Below are positions 10,243 to 21,480 of a stretch of DNA of 64,000 bases, piece after piece (position 1 is the first letter of the stretch; every line of letters starts with the position of its first letter). The notes below the pieces were generated by a model. The model was not told where the DNA came from. It did no database searches and saw only the letters and a program-made list of their open reading frames with translations. The DNA is taken from assembly GCA_958295665.1 (NCBI GenBank), contig OY282560.1, positions 192,388,061 through 192,452,060 of the forward strand. The letters are read 5' to 3'. This stretch comes from Tipula vernalis. Taxonomy: Eukaryota; Arthropoda; Insecta; Diptera; Tipulidae. The translations under genes were made by a program, and so were the position numbers.

Positions 10243-12750
10243 AGTCACATACACACTGGAAATAATAATCTTATATTAAACGCGTGCAAATATTTAATGT
10301 AATAAAAGCAGATATTTTGAAGACTCACGATCAACAAGGAGGTTGATTGTAAACTAACTAAAAGGACGAGCACGAGCAAAAACTGTTTTTATTTAATTTT
10401 CTATTCACCCCCTCCATATTTCTGAGTTTTGAATTATTCGAAAAATTGAAAAAAAAAAAAAAAAAAAAGGACTTTTCGAGACTCCCCCCACCCTTAGCTT
10501 CACCACCACCCCTCAGTACTTTTAGTATGTTGTTAAGGACACCTTTCCCTACAACTGTACCAATTTTGGCTTCTACATGAATTATTTCCGCTATTTGGTA
10601 TTTTTTGGTCTTCGTTGCTTGGACTATTAACCGGTTAGTCTATACTTGCAGAATGTATAGCTCGGAGGCAATCGATAGTAGCTTTTGGTGAAAGCATCAT
10701 TTGAAAAATAAATTAACTTCGCTAATAAATATAAATTTATTCTGCGCGAGTGTATCAGCAACCAATAATTTTTAAAAACTGGAATAAAAAATTCATGAGG
10801 AATTATTTCATTTTAAAAAAAAATCACGTTGCGAATTTAATTCCTATTGAAAATGAAATAATTTCGCCAAACTAAAATTTTCGTGTAAATTTTCATTTGA
10901 ACTTGATTTTCAATTGGAATGAAAAATTGTTTACACTCTTTCAGCTTAATAGTGTAAAATTCGATCGCTAAAACTTTTAGAACAGGTGTGGACAACGCCT
11001 TAATTATTTATGTATTTAGGGCCACAAAATGTATCACTCTCTCAATATGTTTCATTATAGTTAAGACATTTTCATTGTATGTATTAAATTAGAGGATAAA
11101 ATCATAAAAAAACAACAATTTGGCTGCACGTGTTTTTTTGTTGCGTCCTCCAAAATTTAATCAACAAATATCTCAAAATAATTTTTTAATGATAAGCGCA
11201 TATAATTATCGTCCAATAAAACCTACAAAAAAAAAGCTCACGATTTTTATTTTATAAGCCATTTATAGCTGTCATTGCCTAAATAAACTTTCACTCAAAA
11301 TTACATTAAAAAAATGTAAATTTATTCAAAACACTGTTGAACACATTAAATTTTAATATTGTGAAAACCAATTTTTTCTACCTAAAATCCCAAAAAGTTG
11401 TAAAAATATAAAATATTAATTAAGTAAAATTATATATGAAGAAAAAAAAAAATTAATTTATTTCAATATTTTAACAGCCAGTTTACCGACTTTAATTTTT
11501 AATTCTAAATTATTGAGACAAAATGACGCCAAACAATCTTTTATATGTAGATACTGATATTAAAGCGACGCATACAAAATTAAAATAAAATCAGGTGAAT
11601 TTATTTATTTATTATATATAAGCAAAACAATAAAAAATATTTTATAAATTTATTTCAAATAATTTATATTTAAAATATTATTCTTGTGCAGAAAATTTGG
11701 CGTTTAAGCATGTAGTTCCGAAAAAATAAAAACATTTGCGAAAATAAATTAAATATTTTTTTTTTTTTGCATTTATTAATTTATTATTTTTTTTGGTTGT
11801 TTTTGTTTTTATATAAATTTAGTTTATTCGATTTTTATGATCAAATGAACTTAAATAAATAATAATATTGTTGTTGTAATTTTTTATTTTTTTTCCTTTT
11901 TAGACGTTTTTACATTTGCATAAATTAGAATCGTCTTATGATTTCTTTTATATATTATTATTATGTTAGATATCAACATAAGTAAAAAAAAAAACGAATG
12001 ATGTAATAACAATTTATTTTTAGATTCCAAAACAAGATTTGTATTTGGTTTTCGTTTAGAACTTGATTGTATGTATAGTATTATATGAGTATCTTTCTTG
12101 AAGAGTTGTTATCATATAGTTTATGTGGCCTTGGATTTAAATTACATAATATACAATATATAAGAAATGTTAAAAATGATTTGCATAACGTATTGTTGGC
12201 TTTTCTAATTTTTACTTTTAGTGCGATGTGTTTAGAAAGCATCTAGAAAGAATGTGTAGATTTATTTAGTTGAATATTCTCTTTTTGTATAAATATTTTA
12301 ATATTAAAATCCAATATTTAGTTTTTACTTTTTTAGATCCGTTATGTTAATTCGGGATGATTACAAATTAATTCAGAAAATGATAACTAGTTTAAATAAC
12401 TATTTATGTTTAATATTTTTTTAAGATTTCCAGTTATTTTTAGAATTCTATGAAGCTGTAATTGGTTTGAGAAATTTATCGATTTGCTTGTAGAAAGTGG
12501 GGATACTTTCTACAGTTCAATGGCTTAGGCCTAACTCGTGGAACAGATTTTATTGAATGATAGATAATCAATAGCGCATCTTATAAAATATAATGGTTTG
12601 AAGAGATCAAAAGATAACAAAAATTTAAATAAAATTATTTGAACATCTTAGCTTTGAAATCTTTAAGAAATAGTACAATTGATGTCACAATCCTATTGAA
12701 AGAAATTCCGTTAAATCTGCTGCTTATGGCTTTCTTACCGAGACATCATT
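10243..12750. other. AT-rich non-coding stretch
   Basis: No gene is recognised. It contains an A-tract at 10449-10467, many T and A runs, and a 9-bp perfect hairpin (GTAGAAAGT, 6-nt loop) at 12490-12513. Short open frames at 12639-12988 partly overlap the following LTR and are rejected as chance. Confidence 0.6.
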
Positions 12751-13170
12751 TGTTACAAGTGGCCCTATTCTGGCTATTCCTTGGGAAATGGGAATTGAGA
12801 AAAATACTGATATATCTCCAAACTTCGATAATTCTCAATTTTTTATTCCCCAATTCCCAAAAGTGTATTCTGGCGTAATTGGGAATAATTTCCAATGGGC
12901 AAAAACACTATTTAGAATTTTGCAGCTACCATATTTAAAAATTTTATTTTATACACTTTTATGTTTTATTGTGGCCATCAAAATATAAATTATATTCTAT
13001 TGATAACTTGATACTTGATTTTCTATTTATTTAATGTGTACACTGGATATTCTAAATTAGACTGGTTTATATTTATTTTTACAAGTCATGGATATTTTTC
13101 CCGTTAAAATACATGGATATATTTTATTTACAATATAAGTATAATGCGTATGAAATGTTAGTACATTACA
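12751..13170 (-). repeat. 3' LTR of the minus-strand Ty3/gypsy element
   Basis: On the minus strand the segment begins TGTAATGTACTAAC directly after an AAGGGAGGAG polypurine tract (13171-13182) and ends CCACTTGTAACA, giving TGT...ACA borders and 420 bp. It holds several AATAAA poly(A) signals. Only this LTR is present, so the left border is a judgement from the terminal sequence. Confidence 0.6.
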
Positions 13171-15960
13171 CTCCTCCCTTCTTAGTGTTGCATTATACTC
13201 CAATGGTTGTGGTTGCACGTCAGATCGTGGTCTCAACTGATCGAGATGGCGACGCTGAAGTGCGCCGGATCCAGTTTGTATGGTATAAGACACTAGAATT
13301 TCTCGTCACTAGAGTAGATCCGAGCCCAAACGGTGTCGTCGAAGTACGTTACGATTTTCAGTGGTTTGCGATGGTGTCGTGTGTTGGTGTAATAGAAACC
13401 ATGCCAAACGTAGGCGAAGGTCTCCGACGGTTTTCTTTAAGAATTCCTTTGTTGTACGAACAATACGCTCCGCTTGTCCATTTGACGAAGGATAAAACGG
13501 AGCTGTAAGTATATGAGAAATTAAATTATTCTTGCAAAATACCTTATTACAAAATACTTAAATGTGTCCGTTGTAAAAGCAGTTCCATTATCAGAGACTA
13601 TTGTATCAGGTAGTCCGTGTGTTGAAAAGATACTGCGAAGCGACTCTATCACACATTCGGATGATGTAGATGGAACGATGCAAACTTCCAACCATTTGGA
13701 ATATGAGTCGACAAGCAAGAAAAATATTTTGCCTTGGAATGGTCCAGCAAAATTCACATGTACTCTCGGCCAAGGTCGAGTGGTTGTTTCCCATGGATGA
13801 ATCGGTGCTTTAGAATTTTCTGGACGAATACGTTGACACTGCGAACAGCTTTTAACGGTTGATTCGATGTCAGAATCTAATTTTGGCCACCAGAAATAGC
13901 TACGTGGGACGATAAAATTTGTTGTTAAGCAGCTTTCGGAATGATTGTTCTTTGGCCCAAGAGCTTACAGTTTTTTACAGTCGATATCTCAACCTCTCTT
14001 CGCCCAACTTGAAACTTGTGTCAAAGTTTTATCTTTCGCTGTTAACCTTGCGAAATCGGCAGTGGTCAATGGAGGATCGTGAGTTGTTTTGATCATTAGA
14101 ACTTCTGTTTTCTGGGCGGGAGCTATTGCGGTTGGGTTAGGTAGTCTGCTCAACGCATCAGAATTTTGATGTTTGTTTCTCGGACGATATTGAATGAAAT
14201 AATCTAACGTAACATCCTTGGTAACAGGATTGATAGTGTTGATTTTTTCGGATTAAAGAGACCCAGTAATGGTTGATGATCAGTAATAATTATTACTTTG
14301 CGGCCATAGATGAAATTATAAAATTTCTTTTTAACAGCAACAATCGCCAAAGCCTCCTTGTCGATCGTCGCGTAATTTCGCTCTGTGCTGGTGAGGGTCC
14401 GTGAGTAGTATGCAATTGGTCGCTCCGCATCACCCTCCGTTCGATGTACGATCCCAATTCCATATGGATATCCGTCACAGCTGAGGGGTAGGGGTAGTCA
14501 CTCATTGTAATGTACTAAGAGACTGTCGTTGGAGTAAAGATTCTTTAGTTCCTCAAATGACCTTTGATGGGTGCTATTCCAATTCCAATTTGAATCTTTC
14601 TCCAGAAGACGATGCAACGGTAGCTTTTCCTGCTAAAAAAACATGATAAAAATTAAGAAGTCCTAAAAAAGGTTGCAGTTGCTTTTTGTCTTGAGGTGCC
14701 GGAGTGTTGGTGACAGTTGTTATTTTTTCCTCTGTAGGGCGAATTCCATTGGAATCGATGCGAAAACCAATGAAATTTACTGAGGAGACATAAATTATAC
14801 ATTTATCATGTCTCAAACGAAGACCAGATTCATCCAATCTTTTGAAAACTTGGTGTAGGCGGTTCATGTGTTCCTTCTCGGTCTGTCCAATTACGATGAT
14901 ATCATCAAAATAAGGATGAATGCCTTCGATTTCTTTGATCAGCTATTCGATAAATATACCAGGAATATACCAGGTGCGGACGATATTCTAAACTGTAGAC
15001 GTTTTACTTTGAATGCCCCCTTATGAGTGATGATTGTTTGAATCAATGCCGAAGTATCATCCACTTACAACTGCAGGTACGCTCGAGCTAAATCTAGCTT
15101 TGAAAAATATTTCCCTGGTGGTAAAGTTGCCAATAAGTCATTTGTCGACGGAATTTGGAATCAATGTGGGCTTAACACTTTTTTAACTGTTGATTTGTAG
15201 TCGCGTAATAACAAAATTATATCGTCACTGCCGTTACAAATCACTTCTCAATGTTCCTGGTTGCGATTGGTTGCCGGCTTTGGGAAAAACAATTCAAGGG
15301 GTTCACCTAATCCAACCATCAGCCGTCACTGAGATCGTCAACCAATAGAGGAATTTATTTTCAACTGAGCTTGCTTCGTATATGTGAATTGATCCATCTG
15401 ATTTTTTTCACTGGAATAATAGGTGTCGCCCACTCACTGTAATCAACTGGTTATAATATTCCTTGATTTGTTAACTTTTTCAATTCATCCTGAACAGTGG
15501 CGAGTGGAATAATCCTGGCTGTCAGATGAATTGGAACCACGTTCGGATCAAGTTTCAGAGAAATTAGTTTTCCCCCATATGTACCAAGCTCAGTTGAAAA
15601 TAAATTCCTCTATTGGTTGACGATCTCAGTGACGGCTGATGGTTGGATTAGGTGAACCCCTTGAATTGTTATTCCCAAAGCCGGCAACCAATCGCAACCA
15701 AGAACATTGAGAAGTGATTTGTAACGGCAGTGACGATATAATTTTGTTATTATATCGCACATCGACATTTATCTTACCGAAAATTTCGATGGAATTATGT
15801 TGAAAATCCACCAATTTTAAATTTGAAGGGCGTAATATTGGTTGATTATGCGGCCATATTTCATCCAAACATCTCTCGGAAATAATCGTATGGTAAGGAC
15901 CTGAATCAACTTCAAAAACACAATTTATGTTGTTAATGATAACTGTTGTTGATTTTTTGA
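13171..15960 (-). pseudogene. Ty3/gypsy pol remnant (protease, RT, RNase H, integrase)
   Basis: Reading leftward: protease-like region with LRLVAGFG (15868-15626); RT start with LDPNVVPIHL and EWATPIIPVKK (15580-15400); the inverted insert; RT core DYKSTVKKVL, LPPGKYFSKLDLARAYLQL, RISSAPGIF and YFDDIIV (15200-14880); SGLRLRHDKC to KKQLQPFLGLLNFYH (14867-14620); RNase H traces (14505-14293); integrase core MNFAGPFQGK, FLLVDSYSKW and IVSDNGTAFTT (13757-13560), FYPSSNGQAERIVRT (about 13490) and a tail with RRHLDQLRPR (about 13230). The order and motifs fit insect Ty3/gypsy elements of the K02A2.6 kind. Many stops and frame changes make it inactive. The right part joins gag near 15960. Confidence 0.88.
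15206..15752. repeat. Foldback: 168-bp inverted duplication with 211-bp spacer
   Basis: 15206-15373 is the reverse complement of 15585-15752 over 168 bp with two mismatches that I can see (at about 15256 and 15286). The right arm is the native protease-to-RT segment of the element; the spacer 15374-15584 is native RT N-terminus; the left arm is an inverted copy that interrupts RT between the EWATPIIPVKK part and the DYKSTV part. Both strands across it would fold into a long hairpin if transcribed. Confidence 0.9.
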
Positions 15961-16894
15961 GATCGTTGTTTTGTGAGATTATATTAAGTTGCGAACGATT
16001 GCGTCCTTTTCCAGAAGACCGACATGAAGATGCGATGTGGCCAAATTTTCCACATGAGTTACATCTTGAAAATCGATAACGGCATTGCTATCTCGAATGA
16101 TCACCCCCGCAGCCTTGGCAATTTGTTGGCCTAGATGAAGATGACTGACCGTTACGTTGTGCATTGTTACATATTGGTGTGAATGTCGATCGTATTTGAT
16201 GACGACCTTGGGGTTGCTTTGATCGTGAAGGATGACTTCGGGATAGTGTTAACTGGTTGCCTTGTTGTTTGGCTACGAATTTTTCTTGCTGTTAATTCTC
16301 TTTGATCAATTGTTGATTTCTTGCAGCTGCTTCGGCGGCTAATGCTTTTTGCTGTACGATTTGTAATGTAATTTGCTTACCCGTGAGAAAAGGTTGTTGT
16401 ATTGATAAATTCTGCAGACCGCAGACAAAGCGATCGCGCAACATTCTTTCCAGTATATCTGCCTTCCCAAATTTGAAATCGATTGCTAGCTTCCACAATT
16501 CAGCAATGTATTCGGCTGTTCCTTCTCCCGATTGTTAATTACGCTGGAAGAATTTTTGGAAAGCAGCGGTTTCCGAAGGGCGTGGAGGAAAATGATTTGT
16601 AAGTGATTCGATAATTTCTTTATAAGTTAATTCACTTACTGTTTTGGAAACTGTTAGGGATTCCAATAGCTCAAGAACATGTGCCAGACACACCGTTAAG
16701 AATGTTGCGCTCTTGATCGTTTCGTCCTTTATACCGTTGGCGATTCAAAACATTTCAAACCGCTTCGTATATGAACTCCAACTATTAGGTTTTGTAACAT
16801 CAGATTCGATGGCACCAATCGTAGATATGATATTTGATGTAAATAGCGACACAACGTTTTTAGGTAGTTTCGTATCAACCATCTCTTCACTCAT
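15960..16894 (-). pseudogene. Ty3/gypsy gag remnant
   Basis: The ATG at 16892-16894 opens MSEEMVDTKLPKNV, followed after a stop by LLESLTVSKTV...FPPRPSETAAFQKFFQR (about 16680-16540). Next comes an open segment (16498-16292) with DRFVCGLQNLSIQQPFL, typical of insect Ty3/gypsy gag. The nucleocapsid part reads CQGCGGDHS then CNSCGKFGHIASSC (about 16130-16010), a CCHC zinc knuckle. Stops and frame changes interrupt it. No 5' LTR follows upstream: LINE sequence begins near 17003, so the element is truncated there. Confidence 0.85.
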
Positions 16895-17226
16895 ATCCCG
16901 ATAACACATGATCAGTAACAATTTTCGAATTAATGATTGAGATAATTCGAAATATACAACAAAGCGGCTTACAAAAAGAATGAATTCGTAAAAATAATTT
17001 CCATAACTTTGACACCCGCCTCAAAGATGGAGGTATATTGATTGCTGTAAAGAGTGCAGTTTCTAGCAAATTGATTAAAGGCAATTGGAACATGGATTAC
17101 AACAATGGCAAACATTGGATTACTGCGCGAGTGTTTCAACTTATCAAGTGAATCGATTTAGTGACAACGGTGGAAAATTTGTGAATCCCTAATTCTCTAA
17201 TGAAGTTTCATATTTAGATATCTCAT
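16895..17226 (+). mobile_element. LINE endonuclease fragment
   Basis: The plus strand at 17000-17085 reads FDTRLKDGGILIAVKSAVSSKL, the block around the GGG(V/I)LIAV motif of apurinic-type LINE endonucleases. The rest (17086-17226) has no open frame but is matched by a second copy at 19607-19754. 16895-17000 has nothing recognisable except possible leftover gypsy leader on the minus strand. Confidence 0.6.
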
Positions 17227-17230
17227 CTCT

Positions 17231-18800
17231 GTGTTGTGAATGCGACCCACGATAACGATAAATTCCTAGAGCGCAGCTGCTAGAGCTTAGAAATACATAT
17301 TTGGCTAACATCGTTATTGAATTGCATGCAGAAAGAGAATACATAAAGTGAAATTTACTCTAAACCTTACAATCGGAAACGATAAAAATTATTCAAATGC
17401 ATTAAGGGTATTAATTAGCAGTGAATGGGGTTCACAATAACAATAAATTCTTAAAATGTTGCAATTTTGACTTAGGGAACAGAAGTGACATTGAACCGCA
17501 GTTCACAATAACAAACAATTTCTAAAAGGGCAGCTATCTGAGCTTAGAAATGCATAATTGTTTACGGTCATTATTCAATTACATGCGGGAAGAGAATACA
17601 TAAAGTAAAATGTACTCTGAAACTTTCTATCGGACAATAATTTGTCGTGAGTGTAACCCACGATAATGATAAATTCCTAAAATGCGGCTCTATGAGCTTA
17701 GAAAGACATATTTGGTTAATTTGGTTATTGAATTACAAGCAAGAACAAAATACATATTGTGTTATTTACTCTAAAACTGAAAATCAGATCCGATTAAAAT
17801 TATCCAAACACATTAGTGACAATAATTAGAACTGAACGCGGTTCACGATAACGATAAATTTTCAAAATGCAGCTTTTTTAGCTTAGAAATGCATAATTAA
17901 TTATCAGCGTTAAAATTATCTAAACACATTAGGAAATATAATTGCCAGTGAGTGCATTTCGATTGGTAAGCATCCTGGTAAGGAACCTTTCAAACAAACC
18001 TGATTAAATCATCCAAATGTATTAGGGACAGTAATTGGTAGAGAATGCGGTCCATGATAACGGTAAATTCCAAAAAACAGAGCTATTTGAGCATAGTAAT
18101 GCACATTTGATTAGATTCGTTATTGAATTACATGCAGGAAGGGAGTACATAAAGTAAAATTTACGCTAAAACATTCAATCATGCAGAACAGAGAATACGT
18201 AAAATTAAATTTACTCTAAAACTTACAATTGGAAACGGCAAAAATTATCCAAATGCATTAGGGGTAATAATTAGCAGTGAATAAGGTCCACGATAATGAT
18301 AAATTCTTCAAACACAGCTATTTCAGCATAGAAATGCGCATTTGTTTAGCTTCGTTATTGAATCGCTTACAGGAAAATTTACTCTAAAACATTCAATCGG
18401 ACCCGCATAATTCATCCAAATTCATTATGGACAATAATTGCCGTAAAAGCAGCTGCTAGAGCTTAGAAATGCATAATTGCTTAATGTCATTATCGAATTA
18501 CATGCGGGAAGAGAATACATAAAGTAAAATGTACTCTTAAATTTTCAATTGGACCCGAATAAATAATCTAAATGCATTAAAGGCAATTTTGCCGTGAGTG
18601 CAACCCACGATTATGATAAATTCCTAAAATGCGGCTATTTCAGCTTAGAAATACATAATTGGTTAATTTGGTTATTGAATTGCATGCAGGAAGAAAATGG
18701 ATTAAATTAAATTTACTTTTAAACTTTGAGCCGGACCCGATTAAAATCATCCAAATGCACTAGAGACAATAATTTTCAGTTAATGCGGTCCACAAGAAAT
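17231..18800. repeat. Satellite block 1, diverged monomers of about 155-235 bp
   Basis: Recurring phrases include GATAACGATAAATTC, GAGCTTAGAAATGCATA, TTACATGCAGGAAG, ATTTACTCTAAAAC and CCAAATGCATTAG. The GATAA...AAATTC anchor recurs near 17251, 17507, 17662, 17846, 18055, 18292, 18608 and 18792, so unit length varies by indels around 180 bp. The same phrases build block 2 (26.2-32.9 kb), which shows common descent. No open frame of interest; 17647-17829 is a chance frame inside a unit. Confidence 0.9.
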
Positions 18801-19600
18801 TCATAGATATCTGTTTAAAGTCCAGTCTTCAGGAGTAAGAGGACAACTGACTGGGATACCTTTAGAACTATTCTGGGTAATTCACTACCTGTTCCAGTGT
18901 CAAAATCTCAAAAAAACTACTCAAGAAATTGATGGCTTAGTGAACGGTTTGTCCAACACTTTTAATGTAGCGATGCTGGGCCCTGACCCTCTTGGCCGGC
19001 CTAGGGGTAAATATTGGCCACCTTAGTGATCGAGGGAAATTCAACAAATATGTCAAAAATGCAAGAGACTTTTTTAAAAAGCAAGGAAAACAAGAGCCGC
19101 TGTAAACTGCGACTCTAAAAAGAAAGTCCTCAAGACTTACAAATACGAATTAAGATGTACCAAGAACAGATCTTGGAGAACATAATGTGGCGAAATCCAG
19201 AAGTCTTCGGAGATTTCACGGCCACGCAAAGTACTATTCACTGGCCCTTCCATTCCAAGTTATTTCAGCGGCTGGATGGGATATGCACCACTAATAGTGA
19301 CCGATTATTTGACCTTATTCTGGAGACCCACTTTCCGTAAGGTTCCGAATCTGTGTCTACTGTGTCGGTAGGAAATAGGGAAAATAGCTACGTAGGCCAA
19401 ATTATTAGGAGAAGAAACCTGATGGTTTAAACCCTGTGGACATTCAAGAGACTACGAACCTAACCATGTCCTGGTTAAAAGTCATTTTTAAAGGCAGCCT
19501 AGAACTATGTCACATTGCTGGTAAATCAAGAGAAGTGAAAGTTGCATTCATACCTAAGGCTAGAAAATGCTCACACTACAGTCCCAAAGACCATAGACCG
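18801..19600 (+). pseudogene. R1/LOA-type LINE ORF2 fragment
   Basis: Pieces of a non-LTR retrotransposon linker and RT N-terminus can be read: a Lys/Arg-rich linker (19040-19150), a segment ending LFDLILETHFP (about 19300-19335) that precedes RT in R1/LOA-type elements, and KVAFIPKARKCSHYSPKDHRPM (about 19535-19605), the RT block with PK...Y..KD.RP. Several stops and shifts break it. The clade is my best match by memory. The fragment is fused at 19605 to an endonuclease-derived copy. Confidence 0.65.
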
Positions 19601-19606
19601 ATGCTG

Positions 19607-19754
19607 TGAAGAGTGCAGTTTCTAGCAAATTGATGAAAGGCAATAATAGTTACATTGGATTATTGCGCCAGTGTTTGTGTGTGAAACGGTGGAAAGTTTG
19701 TGAACCTCTAGTTCTCTAATGAAGTTTCATATTTCGATATATCATCTCTGTATT
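19607..19754 (+). repeat. Second copy of the 17047-17226 LINE-derived segment
   Basis: It starts GTGAAGAGTGCAGTTTCTAG, has ACGGTGGAAA, and closes with TCTCTAATGAAGTTTCATATTT and CATCTCTGT. The left copy at 17047-17226 has the same blocks in the same order with an extra ~30 bp. The two direct copies enclose satellite block 1 and the LINE fragment. Confidence 0.85.
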
Positions 19755-20526
19755 GATTTCACCGACATGTGTTCGAGCATTTATCACATCCCAATTGTAG
19801 TATGAGAAATATTTATTTTCATCGAAATTTCGACACTTTTCAATGTATTTTATTTCCATAAATGTCACACTACACCTTCTTCTGATTGGGTGTTTCTTTA
19901 AAGTGATAAAAATTTGAATGAAGTTATTTTATCTAATCTATGAGCTGCTCAGGACTGGAATCCCTGGTTTTCGCAAGACACAATTAAAAAGGGATCTGTT
20001 CAACATCGAGAAGGGCCGCAAATATCTGCATACCTGGTTGTTACGCTTTCGAGTAATATCCAGCTCTTGATTGCACACGCAAAGAGTTCATAAACCTAAA
20101 TTGGTTTTCAACTGGTGGTATGGTAGAGAGGTTCATGAATAATAAAAGAAAAGTATTTGATAACTGCTCCTCAGACATATGAGCCCACCTCGCCATCGTT
20201 CGTTACTAAAATCCTGCAGTGGTCTGAGTTCAACAATATAAGGGGGATCTAGATGGCTTATATAAATAGTATTCATCTCATTGAAAAACTATGAGGAAAC
20301 TTTTTTCGGGACTCTTGGAAGATCTCCCTTATCCTCCCGATTTTCAAGCTGGGTAAAAAAGGAAAGAGATCGAAAACTACGGTGCACAGATTTTTGTCTT
20401 TCCGTTAGTGATTTGTTAGTTTAAAATTAAATAATTTTCAATTACTATTAAAGTAGTTTCTAAAATCATTTAAAGTAAGTTTCAAATAACTTTAAAATCA
20501 TTCGGAGAATTTAAATTTTTATTAAA
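19755..20526 (+). other. Non-coding with a short LINE RT scrap; leader of BEL copy 2
   Basis: At 20290-20380 the plus strand reads FFRDSWKISLILPIFKLGKKGK, matching the W.....PI.K.G.K block of LINE reverse transcriptases. The rest of 19755-20290 has nothing I recognise. 20385-20526 is AT-rich leader before the BEL/Pao gag start; no LTR border was resolved. Confidence 0.5.
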
Positions 20527-21480
20527 ATGGGTCAATCAAAGAAAAATTTACAGGAAATCGAAAAATTGGAACGCTTAGTATTTGTGTACGAAAGTAAGGT
20601 GAATTATTTTAAAAGTAAATTGGAAGAATACACGACTCTGGGCGAACTTCAGTCGGCTTTGTCCAGACTAAGGTCGACATACACGCAATTCGAGATTGCA
20701 CAAAGCAGCCGCGAGCAGATTGAAGATGGTCTGATTTCTGGTCGTAATGATTTCGAGGACTTATACGGCGGCGTCACAGCAACCAAGTTATGTTCCAATG
20801 TTGAATTGAGATCTCTACAAATTACGGATGCTTGTGGTTTGACATCGTCATTTTTTGAATTTAATTCTAATTCAAAATTCGTTCATGAAACAAGTTTGTC
20901 TCAAATTTTACTCGGTACAGTGGTGCTATGGGTTCAAAATGCGAAGGGAATTCGAGTTCCATGTCGCGCGCTTTTGGATAGTGGGTCCTAAGCAAATTTT
21001 ATAACCGAAAAAATGAATCAATTGCTGGGTTTGAAGGTTGAGCCAACGAAAATTAGGATCTCTGGCATTAACAATGATGTTACAACAATTAACAAAAAGC
21101 TAACTATTTTTAACGAATCTCAATGTTCAGATTATAAGTCATCAGTCGAGTGTTTGGTTAAGAATAATATTTCCGGTTTGATACCGCACCGTTCCGTCAA
21201 GATAAATGAAACCAAGATTCCCGAGCACATTCAGCTTGCCGATCCCTGGTTCTTTAAACCAGATTCAATCGATCTATTGTTGGATGCTGAGTTGTTTTTA
21301 CAGATCATGAAACCCGAAAAAATTGGTGTTATTGGTGGTATACCACTTCAAAATTCCGAATTTGGTTACGTGGTAATGGTTAGAGTCTCGAATAATCCTC
21401 TATTAAGTCAATCGTATGATCAATTATTGTCACACCACGTGTCGTTTCAGGAGTTTCAATGGATCTCAAAGGAGCATTAG
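20527..21480 (+). pseudogene. BEL/Pao gag N-terminus fused to protease
   Basis: ATG 20527 opens MGQSKKNLQEIEKLERL, a charged coiled-coil N-terminus like BEL/Pao gag. After about 110 codons it passes directly into protease: LLGTVVLWVQ, then CRALLDSGS with the catalytic DSG, a TAA at 20989, then NFITEKMNQLLGL and the protease domain to 21480 (LADPWFFKPDSIDLLLDAE and FGYVVMVRV). Most of gag, including the zinc knuckles, is deleted. Apart from the single stop the frame is well kept. RT should follow but is absent: RNase H-to-integrase linker begins within about 60 bp. Confidence 0.85.

Noticed and set aside
13113..13508. 131-codon plus-strand frame
   Set aside because: The opposite strand encodes the integrase C-terminus with FYPSSNGQAERIVRT and RRHLDQLRPR, so this is its shadow.
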